From: Palsa-504 sp963819785
GTDB taxonomy: Bacteria; Actinomycetota; Actinomycetes; Streptosporangiales; Streptosporangiaceae
Direction of reading: 5' to 3'
Assembly: GCA_963819785.1 (NCBI GenBank)
Contig: CAWFXW010000017.1
Location: 186,001-250,000, forward strand
DNA: 64,000 bases
The notes below the pieces were generated by a model. It searched no databases, was not told the origin of the DNA, and saw only the letters and a program-made list of their open reading frames with translations. A program made the translations under genes and the position numbers. This document shows positions 7,624-17,300 of the stretch, in pieces (the first letter of the stretch is position 1; the number at the start of each line of letters is the position of its first letter).

Positions 7624-9873
7624 ATGCTTCCGCTGACCGCGGATGATCCGCGCATGGTCGGAGAGTTCCGCCTGCATGCCCGGCTGGGTTCCGGCGGGAT
7701 GGGGCAGGTGTTCCTCGGCCACTCCCCGGGTGGCCGGGCGGTCGCGGTCAAGGTCGTGCACCCGCACCTGGCCCGGGACGCCGCGTTCGTGGACCGGTTC
7801 CGGCGCGAGGTCGCCGCGGCCCAGGCGGTCAACGGCTCCTACGCCGCCCCGGTGGTCGACGCGGGACCGGACGACGACCCGCCCTGGCTGGCCATCGCGT
7901 ACGTGGCCGGGCCGTCGCTGCAGGACGTGGTGACCGCTCGGTCGGTCCCGGGCGGTCCGCTGCCGGAAGTCGCCGTGCTCAAGCTGGCCGCCGGGCTGGC
8001 CGAGGCGCTCCGGGTCATCCACGCCTGCGGGCTGGTGCACCGGGACCTGAAGCCGGGCAACGTGCTGCTGGCCGACGACGGACCGCGGGTGATCGACTTC
8101 GGCATTGCCCGCGCGCTGGACGGCACGGTGCTGACCTCGGCCGAGAGCCTGCTGGGCACCCCGTCGTTCATGTCGCCCGAGCAGGCGCAGGGCGAGCCGG
8201 CCGGCCCGCCCAGCGATGTGTTCTCCCTCGGCGGCGTGCTGTACTTCGCCGCCACCGGCATGACCCCGTTCGGGGCGGCCCACCCGGCCGTCATGCTGTA
8301 CCGGATCGTGCACACCGAGCCGGACCTGGCGCCGCTGCCGCCGCGGCTGCGCGACCTGATCGCGGCGTGCATGGCCAAGGACCTGGCGCAACGGGCGACG
8401 CCGGCCGAGCTGTCGGCGGCGCTGATGGACGTCGTGCCGCCCGAGGACTCCCCCGCCACGTTCTGGCCCGGTCCCGTGGCGCGGCTCATCCGCGACCACC
8501 AGGCCGGGCTGGCCCTGGGGCCGCGGGACTCCGGCCCGCACTCCCCGGCCACGATCCGGATGGGGCTGGGCGCACCGGAGCCGGCGACGAGCCCGGGTCC
8601 GGGAACCGGTCCATTGCCGGATCTGGGTCCATTGCCGGATCTTGGTTCATTGCCGGATCTGGGTCCGGTACCGGGTCCGGGTCCGCGTGCGGGCACGCTG
8701 GTGCTGGAGCGGCGGCGGGTGCTGGCGGCCCTGGCCGGCGCGGCCGCCGGCGGCCTGGCGGTGGCCTTGTGGGAGGTCATCGGGCCCGGCACCGGGCACG
8801 GCACCGCCGGCGGGCAGCTCACCGGAGCTCAGCGCCGCGCCGCGCGGCCCGGCACCGGGCTCTGGCGGGTCAAGGTCAACAGCACGGTGAGCTATCTCGC
8901 CGTGGCCGGCGGGGTCGTCTACGCGGGCAGCAACCGGAACGCGGTGTACGCCCTGGACGCCGCCACCGGGAAGCAGGTCTGGTGGCGGGCGACCCCGACG
9001 ACCTTCAACGGCCAGCTGGTAGCGGCGGGCGGCGCGCTCGTCATCGCGGACCCCGACGACGGTGGCGTCCTCGGGCTCGACGCCGACACCGGGAAGCAGC
9101 TGTGGAAGGTGCCGCCGGGCCGCACGGGCGCCGGCGGGGTCCTCGGGCTGGTGGCCGACGGCGACCGGGTGTTCTGCGGCTACGCGGCCAAGAGCGACAC
9201 CACCGGCGGCGTGACCGCGTTCAGCGCGACCGCCGGGATCCTGCTGTGGAGCGCCCAGTTCGAGCAGAACCTGGACATCGACGGCGGACTGGCGGCCGCC
9301 GGCGGCACCGTCTACGCGGCCACCGGCAACGGCGAGGTCTACGCGTACAACGCGGCGACCGGCACCAGGCGGTGGCGGGTCCACGGCCAGGGCCTGAAGT
9401 TCGGCGGGAATGCCTCGCCGCTGGCCTCCGGCGGCGTCTTCTACCTCTGCAGCGACGACAAGCCGCAGGTCCTGTACGCGATCCGGACCGCCACCGGCCG
9501 CGAACTCTGGCACGAACCGCTGGCCGCCGGCGATGACGCCAGCTGGCTGGCCATTTCCGGCGGCGTGCTCTTCGTCGGGGACAGCGGCAGCCAGAACACC
9601 GGCTACCTCGCCGCGCGGAACGCCGCCACCGGCGTGCAGCTGTGGAAGGCGCCGGTGCCCGGAGGGGTGTTCCCCGTGGCCGCGGCGGGCCCCGTGGTCT
9701 ACTCCGGCAGCAACGACGGGGTGCTCGACGCCTGGCAGGCCAGCACCGGCAACCACCTGTGGAGCTACCGCGGCGCGCTGACCAGCGCGATCGCCTCGAA
9801 CGTGGTGGTCGCGGGCGGCGCCGTGTACTTCGGCAGCAACGACGACCACGTCTACGCGGTGGCGGCCCAGTGA
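7624..9873 (+). CDS. Receptor-like Ser/Thr protein kinase with C-terminal PQQ-type propeller (1)
   Basis: Membrane-anchored Hanks-type kinase, about 749 aa. The kinase domain (residues 15-270) has the glycine loop LGSGGMGQVFLG, the VAVKVV lysine, HRDLKPGN, DFGIA and GTPSFMSPEQAQG, so it should be active. A low-complexity linker with repeats of LPDLG follows (DNA 8606-8680), then one membrane helix after LERRR. The outer part is seven or so PQQ-like blades of the form VYALDAATGKQVWW. ATG 7624 aligns with its paralogue; ATG 7585 would add 13 residues. Kinases of this layout are common in actinomycetes; ligand and targets are unknown. Confidence 0.88.
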   Translation: MLPLTADDPRMVGEFRLHARLGSGGMGQVFLGHSPGGRAVAVKVVHPHLARDAAFVDRFRREVAAAQAVNGSYAAPVVDAGPDDDPPWLAIAYVAGPSLQDVVTARSVPGGPLPEVAVLKLAAGLAEALRVIHACGLVHRDLKPGNVLLADDGPRVIDFGIARALDGTVLTSAESLLGTPSFMSPEQAQGEPAGPPSDVFSLGGVLYFAATGMTPFGAAHPAVMLYRIVHTEPDLAPLPPRLRDLIAACMAKDLAQRATPAELSAALMDVVPPEDSPATFWPGPVARLIRDHQAGLALGPRDSGPHSPATIRMGLGAPEPATSPGPGTGPLPDLGPLPDLGSLPDLGPVPGPGPRAGTLVLERRRVLAALAGAAAGGLAVALWEVIGPGTGHGTAGGQLTGAQRRAARPGTGLWRVKVNSTVSYLAVAGGVVYAGSNRNAVYALDAATGKQVWWRATPTTFNGQLVAAGGALVIADPDDGGVLGLDADTGKQLWKVPPGRTGAGGVLGLVADGDRVFCGYAAKSDTTGGVTAFSATAGILLWSAQFEQNLDIDGGLAAAGGTVYAATGNGEVYAYNAATGTRRWRVHGQGLKFGGNASPLASGGVFYLCSDDKPQVLYAIRTATGRELWHEPLAAGDDASWLAISGGVLFVGDSGSQNTGYLAARNAATGVQLWKAPVPGGVFPVAAAGPVVYSGSNDGVLDAWQASTGNHLWSYRGALTSAIASNVVVAGGAVYFGSNDDHVYAVAAQ

Positions 9874-9885
9874 CGAAGACACGGG

Positions 9886-9965
9886 CATGATGGAGCCCCG
9901 TCATGATGGAGCCCCCGTCATGATGGAGCCCCCGTCATGATGGAGCCCCCGTCATGATGGAGCCA
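9886..9965 (+). repeat. 17-bp tandem repeat carrying start codons and SD sites
   Basis: Nearly five copies of CATGATGGAGCCCCCGT (first copy one C shorter) lie head to tail. The last one provides the ATG at 9954 of the second kinase. Each unit contains GGAG eight bases before the ATG of the next, so the repeat is itself a ribosome-binding-site plus start-codon module. Each earlier ATG opens a tiny frame, mostly MMEPPS, whose TGA overlaps the next ATG. Confidence 0.9.
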
Positions 9966-12065
9966 CTGCAGCCGGGCGACCCGCGGGTGGCCGGGCAGTT
10001 CCGGCTGCGGGCCCGGCTCGGCGCGGGCGGGATGGGCCGGGTCTTCCTCGGCTACTCCCCGGCGGGCCGGGCGGTGGCGGTGAAGATCTGCCATCCCGAG
10101 TTCGCCGCGGACCCGGAGTTCGTGCACCGGTTCGCGCTGGAGGTCGCCGCGGCCCGCGCGGTCAACGGCCTGTACACGGCGCAGGTGATCGACGCCGGGC
10201 CGGACGATGCCCCGCCGTGGCTGGCGACCAGCTACGTGCCCGGCCCCTCGCTGCTGGACGCGGTCGGCAGGTACGGGCCGCTGCCGGAGCCCGCGGTGTG
10301 GCGGCTGGCGGCCGGCCTGGCCGAGGCGCTGGCCGCCGTGCACGCCCGCGGCCTGGTGCACCGCGACCTGAAGCCGACGAACGTGCTGCTGGCCGCGGAC
10401 GGGCCCCGGGTCATCGACTTCGGGGTAGCCCGGGCGCTGGACGGGACCGCGCTGACCGCGACCGGCGTCACGTTCGGCACCCCCTCGTACATGTCGCCCG
10501 AGCAGGCCCAGGGTCGCCCGATGGGCCCGGCCAGCGACGTCTTCGCCCTGGGCAGCACGCTGTGCTTCGCCGCCGCCGGCGGCCCGCCGTTCGGCGGCGG
10601 CGACCCGCCCGCCGTGCTGGACCGCGTGGTGCGCGCCGAGCCCGCGCTCGACTCCGTGCCCGGGGAGCTGCGCGGCCTGATCGCCGGCTGCCTGGCCAAG
10701 GATCCGGCGCAACGGCCCGGCCTGCCCCAGATCCTGCGCGCCTGCCAGGCCCGCGCGCCGCGGCCCGGTGAGGAGGGCTACGGCTCGGCGTCGTTCTGGC
10801 CCGCCCAGGTGGCGGCGGTGATCGCCGCGCACCAGGCCGGCCCGGACGGCGTGGCCCCGGCGCGGGAGCCGTACGGCGAGCCCACCAGCGGCGCCGCGTA
10901 CCGGCTCGCGCATGGCCCGCTGCCCCCGGCCACCGAACGAACCGGCAGGGAACGGACCGGCCCCGGGCCCGGTGCCCTCAGCCGCCGCCGCGCGCTGGCC
11001 GGGCTGGCCGTGTCGGCCGCCGGGCTGGGCGCCGCCGGCTGGGCGCTGACCCGCTCCGGCGGCGCAAAGCCCGGCGCGGCCACCACGCCGGGCCGGCTGC
11101 TGTGGGCACGCGACACCGGCGGCCCGGTCTCCTCCGGCGCGGCGCTCTCGGGCGGGGTCGTCTACATCGGCGGCGCGGACGGCGTCCACGCCCTGGACAC
11201 CGCGAGCGGCCGGCCGGTCACCAGGACCTACCGCACCGGTGGCGCGGTGCAGGGCACGGTCACCACCGCCGGCGCCACCCTGCTGGCCGGGTGCGACGAC
11301 AACCTCATCTACGCGTGGTCCATCGCACCCGGCGGGTCGTCCTGGCGGCACCCGACGGGCGGCCCGGTTACCGGCCGGCCGGCACTGACGGGCGGCACCG
11401 TGTACATCGGCAGCGACGATCACTACGTGTACGCCCTGGACGCCGGAACCGGCCAGCTGAACTGGCGCTACCAGACCGGCGGCCCGGTGCGCTCGAGCCC
11501 GCAGCCGACCCTGGTGGCGTTCAACGACTACGTCTACGTCGGCAGCGACGACGGCTACCTGTACGCGCTGGACACGCAGAAGCACAAGCGTGGCTGGCGG
11601 TTCTTCACCGGCGGCCCGGTGCGCTCCGGGCCTGCCACCGTCGCCGGCAGCGTCTACGCCGGGAACATCCGGGGCGACATCTACGAGGTGAGCTACGGCC
11701 CCCCGGTCGACGCGATCTGGGAATTCCGGGCGGGCGGCGCTATCTGGGGGAAACCCGTGACCGACGGCGCGGGGACGCTCTACGCGGCGTCAGCCGACGG
11801 GACCGTGCACGCGCTGAGCCTTTCCGGCGGCGGGCCGATCTGGGCCTGCCGCCTGGGCGGCCCGGTGCGGTCGAGCCTGGCCCTGGCCGGGGGAATCCTG
11901 TATGCCGGGAGCGACGACGAGTACCTGTACGCCATCAACGTGACGACGGGGAAGCCGCAGTGGCGGTACCGGGCCGGCGGCGCGATCCGCTCGCAGATCC
12001 TGGTCGCGGGCGGCGTGATCTACTTCGGCGGCCTCGATCACCGGGTATACGCCCTGCGCGCCTAG
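9954..12065 (+). CDS. Receptor-like Ser/Thr protein kinase with C-terminal PQQ-type propeller (2)
   Basis: 703-aa paralogue of the kinase just upstream, same strand, 80 bp apart. Kinase motifs LGAGGMGRVFLG, VAVKIC, HRDLKPTNVLL, DFGVARALDG and GTPSYMSPEQAQG are intact. A membrane helix follows RRRALAGLAVSAAGL (about residues 345-365), then seven PQQ-like blades, each with a GGPV(R/T)S...YIGS(D/A)D pattern. The propeller is more regular than in copy 1 and probably faces the cell exterior. The start is set by the repeat described at 9886-9965. The pair looks like a local duplication with divergence of the sensor. Confidence 0.9.
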   Translation: MMEPLQPGDPRVAGQFRLRARLGAGGMGRVFLGYSPAGRAVAVKICHPEFAADPEFVHRFALEVAAARAVNGLYTAQVIDAGPDDAPPWLATSYVPGPSLLDAVGRYGPLPEPAVWRLAAGLAEALAAVHARGLVHRDLKPTNVLLAADGPRVIDFGVARALDGTALTATGVTFGTPSYMSPEQAQGRPMGPASDVFALGSTLCFAAAGGPPFGGGDPPAVLDRVVRAEPALDSVPGELRGLIAGCLAKDPAQRPGLPQILRACQARAPRPGEEGYGSASFWPAQVAAVIAAHQAGPDGVAPAREPYGEPTSGAAYRLAHGPLPPATERTGRERTGPGPGALSRRRALAGLAVSAAGLGAAGWALTRSGGAKPGAATTPGRLLWARDTGGPVSSGAALSGGVVYIGGADGVHALDTASGRPVTRTYRTGGAVQGTVTTAGATLLAGCDDNLIYAWSIAPGGSSWRHPTGGPVTGRPALTGGTVYIGSDDHYVYALDAGTGQLNWRYQTGGPVRSSPQPTLVAFNDYVYVGSDDGYLYALDTQKHKRGWRFFTGGPVRSGPATVAGSVYAGNIRGDIYEVSYGPPVDAIWEFRAGGAIWGKPVTDGAGTLYAASADGTVHALSLSGGGPIWACRLGGPVRSSLALAGGILYAGSDDEYLYAINVTTGKPQWRYRAGGAIRSQILVAGGVIYFGGLDHRVYALRA

Positions 12066-12214
12066 GCGAATCGCGTCCGGCTCGATGAACCTCGGATAAA
12101 CGGTCCGGTCATCTACCTCCAGGCTATTGCGACGTACATAGGGTGCCGTCTTCGGTTATGCCTGCGCTTCCGTGGCACCTGAGCCCCGCGATGCACTTCC
12201 GCCCCAGTATCGGG

Positions 12215-12284
12215 GTGGATCCGGCTTCTGCGGTGGATCCGGGCAGCCATAGCTGCCATAACACTCCGTGTAAGCCGGATCCAC
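12215..12284. terminator. Hairpin between convergent genes
   Basis: A 13-bp perfect inverted repeat (GTGGATCCGGCTT at 12215-12227 and its complement at 12272-12284) encloses a smaller GCAG/CTGC stem. It lies in the 373-bp gap between the convergent second kinase and the membrane protein on the minus strand, so it could terminate both. Nothing else is visible in 12066-12438. Confidence 0.5.
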
Positions 12285-12438
12285 CGCGACGTTTTCCGGA
12301 TCGTGGAAATTATCGGCGAGAGCCGGTGCGCGTGAGATCAGTGGGACGAGTGGGGCGCGTCCACCGGTCCCGCCCGCAGACTGTGAAGCGCAGCAACGCC
12401 AAGGTCTGCGGCCCGGGCTCGATTCATCAGACGCTCAG

Positions 12439-14016
12439 TTAGATCCGTTTCAGCCAGGCGCGCCAGCCGTTCTCGACGGTCTTGGTGGTGAAGAAGTAGA
12501 GGGTCTTGGCGTTCGACTTCGGCACGTCCTCGACGTTGCCGAACGGGGTGGCGAACTGGGTCCACATCAAGATGGCCGAGGCGAACATCTGGTTGATTCC
12601 GTACTTCTGCTCGATGTACTGATACACGCTCGCGGCCACGTCGTTCCACTGCTGGCCATTGCGGCCGGTCAGCTCCTGGGCGTCGGGGAGCTTGCCGGTC
12701 TTGAAGGCGGCCGGCAGTTTGCGCAGCAAGCCGTTCAGCGGGCCGAAGCTGTAGCGGGCCGGGGCCGGGTTGGTGTTGCCCGCGTACAACGCCTCCGTGG
12801 CCAGGCCGAGGCCCTCGATGGTCCAGGCGTCCGGGGTGGGCCCGGTGGCCGGGCCGTTGAGCAGTTCCTGGTCGTGGGCGGCCAGGATGTCGATCATGAA
12901 GTCGCGCTCCAGGCCCATGAGCTCCTGCTGCTGGGTCTCGCCGTTCTGCTGGGACGGGGTGACGACCACCCGCGCGCCGCCCGTCGTGTCATCCGCGATG
13001 CCGCCGGGCGCGCTGGTGTAGTCGTCCGGGCTCGTGCCCGGGCCGGGCAGCTCGAACGTGCGGTTGCCGTTCCAGGCCCGCGGCCACCCCTTGGGCTGCG
13101 GGTCGGCGGCGAACCAGCCGCCGCGGACCGCGGCGTCGCCGGACACGAATACGACGAAGCCCTCCTGGAGCAGGTCGTTCGGGTTGGCCTGGCGCACCAG
13201 CCCGATGTCGTAGGCCGCCGCGGCCTGCGCGAGCGGCACGGTCTCGCCGACCACCCCGCTGTCGCCCTTCGGCCCCGCGACCACCACGTTGGTGCTGGTG
13301 CGGACGACCAGCCCGGACGGCTGGTCCCACGGGTCGGAGTCGAGCGGCCGCCACGAGGTGACCTGCCCGGTCGCGGTCGGGCTGGCGAAGTGCAGGCCGA
13401 TCCGGTAGCGCTCCAGGGGAACCCCGGGCTTGCCCTGGTAGCTCGGGTCCAGCGGGCTGTGCGCCCCGGCCAGGACGACGGTGCTGCCGTCACCATGGCT
13501 GTCGATGCGCACCGTGTCGCTGCTCGCCGTGGGGATGACCGCGCCGGTCGTGAAGCCGATCGCGTTCAGGTTGTCCCACCAGGTCTTCATGGCGGGCCGG
13601 GCCTGCGCCGAGGCCAGGCTCAGGAACGCCGCCTCGTTCCGTGCCTCGATGTCCTTGGTCATGGCGCTGAACAGGGCGCTGGGGAACATCTCGGCCGGCA
13701 TCAGCTGCGCCGGGGCGCTCGCGCTGGCCGAGTAGTGCGCACGCGGCGGGGCGGCGGTGAACCCGTGCTGGAGCGTGATGACGATCGCGGCGACCGCGAT
13801 CACCGCGAGCGCGCTGCCACTGAACGGGACGACCCACCAGGTGCGGCGGCCCGGACGCCGGGACGGGCTGGCCGGCGCTGGTCCCGGCTGGGCCTGGCTC
13901 GTCTCGGCCGGGGCTGGCGGGTCGAGGGGCGGTGCCTCCCCGGGCGGCCGGCCGACCATGGTGCCCGGCACGGACGTCCGGCCGGTGCGCGGCCGGAAGT
14001 TGCCGTTCGCCGTCAT
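12439..14016 (-). CDS. Membrane-anchored extracellular protein, possible inactive metallopeptidase relative
   Basis: 525 aa. The start at 14016 (MTANGNFRPRTG) has GGGAGGA three bases upstream. A proline-rich cytosolic N-terminus of about 60 residues precedes one membrane helix (VPFSGSALAVIAVAAIVITL); the rest should be extracellular. The central and C-terminal parts contain RVVVTPS, then LERDFMIDILAAHDQE, PDAWTIEGLGLATEALYAG and a late segment MFASAIL. Spacing and the W-x-x-EGL element recall extracytoplasmic gluzincin-type peptidases (MA-like), but no HExxH is present where expected. I do not recognise a named family. It is divergent from ileS. Confidence 0.7.
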   Translation of the reverse strand: MTANGNFRPRTGRTSVPGTMVGRPPGEAPPLDPPAPAETSQAQPGPAPASPSRRPGRRTWWVVPFSGSALAVIAVAAIVITLQHGFTAAPPRAHYSASASAPAQLMPAEMFPSALFSAMTKDIEARNEAAFLSLASAQARPAMKTWWDNLNAIGFTTGAVIPTASSDTVRIDSHGDGSTVVLAGAHSPLDPSYQGKPGVPLERYRIGLHFASPTATGQVTSWRPLDSDPWDQPSGLVVRTSTNVVVAGPKGDSGVVGETVPLAQAAAAYDIGLVRQANPNDLLQEGFVVFVSGDAAVRGGWFAADPQPKGWPRAWNGNRTFELPGPGTSPDDYTSAPGGIADDTTGGARVVVTPSQQNGETQQQELMGLERDFMIDILAAHDQELLNGPATGPTPDAWTIEGLGLATEALYAGNTNPAPARYSFGPLNGLLRKLPAAFKTGKLPDAQELTGRNGQQWNDVAASVYQYIEQKYGINQMFASAILMWTQFATPFGNVEDVPKSNAKTLYFFTTKTVENGWRAWLKRI

Positions 14017-14140
14017 CTGTCCTCCCGTGGATGACGAAAGCCCCCGATCCCGCCCGAACCGGATACTAACGACAAGCCGGGCGGGGCGGACCGGATAGCG
14101 CGGAATAAAGCCGGCTCGGTCGCGGATACACTGGGGCAAC

Positions 14141-14340
14141 GACAAAGGCGTTGATCCGGCCATCACCGGGGAGCCCCCGGAAGAAAGGGCTACGGCCCGA
14201 GTAGAACCGGGCGGGTCCGGCCCGTCACAGCCGGCTGACGAGCGGTCGCCTGCGGAGGGCGCCGGAAACGGCGCAGCCGTCGGTGGCAAGCGAGGTGGTA
14301 CCGCGGTACGCCCGCGCGGGAGCGGGCGCGTCGTCCTCGC
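14141..14340 (+). promoter_or_regulatory. T-box leader of ileS (isoleucine tRNA sensor)
   Basis: Untranslated leader that senses uncharged tRNA-Ile. The T-box core AGGTGGTACCGCGG is at 14293-14306 and its partner CGTCCTCGC at 14332-14340 closes the antisequestrator helix. The 5' part GCCATCACCGGGGAGCC...GGAAGAAAGGGC is the compact stem I with an ATC codon as specifier, the form found before actinobacterial ileS. No U-tract follows, so regulation is probably at translation initiation. TACACT at 14127-14132 is a possible -10 element. Confidence 0.9.
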
Positions 14341-14373
14341 GGCTGACCGATGACCGCACGCCAAAGGATCACC

Positions 14374-17300
14374 ATGGGCGTCTACCCACGGGCCGGGGAC
14401 ACCGACGTTCCCGCCCAGCCGGACTTTCCCGCGCTCGAGCGGGCCGTGCTCGAGCACTGGCGGGCCCAGGACACCTTCCGCGCCTCGGTCGAGCAGCGGC
14501 CGGCCGACCGCGAGTTCGTGTTCTACGACGGGCCGCCGTTCGCCAACGGGCTGCCGCACTACGGTCACCTGCTCACCGGGTACGTCAAGGACCTGGTGCC
14601 CAGGTTCCGCACCATGCAGGGCCGCCGGGTGGAGCGCCGGTTCGGCTGGGACTGCCACGGCCTGCCCGCCGAGGTCGAGGCCGAACGGCTGCTCGGCATC
14701 TCCGGCAAGGCCGGCATCCTCGAGATGGGCATCGAGAAGTTCAACCAGGCATGCCGGGAGTCGGTGCTGCGCTACACCCGCGAATGGCAGGACTACGTCA
14801 CCCGCCAGGCGCGCTGGGTCGACTTCGGTCACGACTACAAGACGCTGGACCTGTCCTACATGGAGAGCGTCATGTGGGCGTTTCAGCAGCTGTGGGACAA
14901 GGGCCTGGTCTACCAGGGCTTCAAGGTGCTGCCCTACTGCTGGCGGTGCGAGACCCCGCTGTCCAACCACGAGCTGCGGATGGACGACGACACCTACGCC
15001 GAACGGCAGGACCCCTCGGTCACGGTCCGGTTCAAGCTGGAGACCGGGGAGTGGCTGCTGGCCTGGACCACCACGCCGTGGACGCTGCCGTCCAACCTGG
15101 CCTGCGCGGTCGGCGCGGACATCAGCTACGTGGTCGCGGAGAAGGACGGCGAGCGTTACATCCTGGCCCGCGACCGGCAGGCCGCCTACGAGCGGGAACT
15201 GGAGAACGCCGCGGTCACCGGCACGCTGACCGGCGCGGAGCTGGCCGGGCGCCGGTACGAGCCGCTGCTGCCGTACCTGGCCGGCACCGAGAACGCGTTC
15301 CGGGTCATCGTGTCCGACGACGTGACCACCGAGGACGGCACCGGCGTGGTGCACATGGCCCCCGCCTACGGCGAGGCCGACGCGCTGGCCTGCGCCGCGG
15401 CCGGGATCCCGACCGTGCTCACGGTGGACGAGCAGGGCCGGTTCACCAGCGTGGTGCCCGACTTCGCGGGCCAGCACGTGTTCGACGCGAACGACGGCAT
15501 CACGGCCAAGCTGCGCGCCCAGGGCAGCCTGGTGCGCAAGGAGACCTACACGCACTCCTACCCGCACTGCTGGCGCTGCCGTAACCCGCTGATCTACAAG
15601 GCGGTGTCGAGCTGGTTCGTGGCGGTGAGCCAGTTCAAGGACCGGATGGTGGAGCTGAACCAGGAGATCACCTGGGTGCCCGGGCACGTGAAGGACGGCC
15701 AGTTCGGCAAGTGGCTGGCCAACGCGCGGGACTGGTCGATCAGCCGGAACCGGTTCTGGGGCTCGCCGATCCCGGTCTGGCAGAGCGACGACCCGGCCTA
15801 CCCGCGCACCGACGTGTACGGGTCGCTGGACGAACTCGAGCGGGACTTCGGGGTCCGGCCCGCCGACCTGCACCGGCCCGCCATCGACGAGCTGACCCGG
15901 CCGAACCCGGACGACCCGACCGGCAAGTCGGTGATGCGCCGGGTCCCGGAGGTGCTCGACTGCTGGTTCGAGTCGGGGTCGATGCCGTTCGCCCAGGTGC
16001 ACTACCCGTTCGAGAACCGCGAGTGGTTCGACGGGCACTACCCGGGTGACTTCATCGTGGAGTACATCGGCCAGACCCGCGGCTGGTTCTACACCCTGCA
16101 CGTGCTGGCCACCGCGCTGTTCGACCGGCCGGCCTTCCGCAGCTGCATCAGCCACGGCATCGTGCTCGGCAACGACGGCCAGAAGATGTCCAAGAGCCTG
16201 CGCAACTACCCGGACGTGAACGAGGTCTTCGACCAGTACGGCTCGGACGCGATGCGCTGGTTCCTGATGGCCAGCCCGATCCTGCGCGGCGGCAACCTGA
16301 TCGTCACCGAGCAGGGCATCAGGGACGCGGTGCGGCAGGCCATCCTGCCGCTGTGGAACAGCTACTACTTCTTCGCCCTGTACGCCAACGCCGAGTCCTA
16401 CCAGGCGCGGTCCAGCACCAGCAGCCAGAACGTGCTCGACCGCTACATCCTGGCCAAGACCCGGGCCATGGTGACCGAGCTGGAGTCGCTGCTCGACGGG
16501 TACAACGTCGGCGCCGCCTGCCAGCTGCTGCGCGAGCACCTGGAGGTGCTGACCAACTGGTACATCCGCCGGTCGCGCAGCCGGTTCTGGGCCGGCGAGG
16601 CCGAGGCGCTGGACACGCTCTGGACCGTGCTCGAGACGGTCTGCCGGGCCGCCGCGCCGTTGCTGCCGCTGACCGCCGAGGTGATCTGGCGCGGGCTGAC
16701 CGGTGAGGCCAGCGTGCACCTGGCCGACTGGCCAGACGTTTCCGGCTGGCCGGAAGACGACGGCCTGACCGGCGCCATGGACCTGGTCCGGGCGGTGTGC
16801 AGCACCGCGCTCGGCCTGCGCAAGGCGCGCAAGCTGCGGGTCCGGCTGCCGCTGGCGTCGCTGGTCATCGCCCACCCCGAGGCCAAGTCGCTGGCCCCGT
16901 TCGCCGACCTGATCGCCGACGAGGTCAACGTCAAGACCGTCGAGTTGTCGCAGGAGGTGGCCAGCCTGGGCACGTTCGAGCTGGCCGTCAACCCGCGGGT
17001 GCTCGGGCCCCGGCTCGGGGCCCGGGTGCAGGAGGTCATCCGGGCGGTCAAGGCGGGCCAGTGGACGCAGGCCGGAGACCGGGTCACCGCGGCCGGGATC
17101 GAGCTGGACCCCGGCGAGTACGAGCTGCGGCTGGCCGCCACGGACGCCGACTCCACCTCGGCGGTACCCGGCAACGCCGGACTGATCGCGCTGGACACCC
17201 GGGTGACTCCGGAGCTAGCCGCGGAGGGCGCGGCCCGGGACGTGGTCCGGGTCGTGCAGCAAGCACGCCGGGACGCGGGCCTGTCGGTGTCGGACCGGAT

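Noticed and set aside
12439..16875. A 1478-codon open frame on the minus strand covering ileS
   Set aside because: Only the last 525 codons (from 14016) have protein-like character, a signal-anchor and an SD. The rest is antisense to ileS and reads as GC-biased low-complexity sequence.
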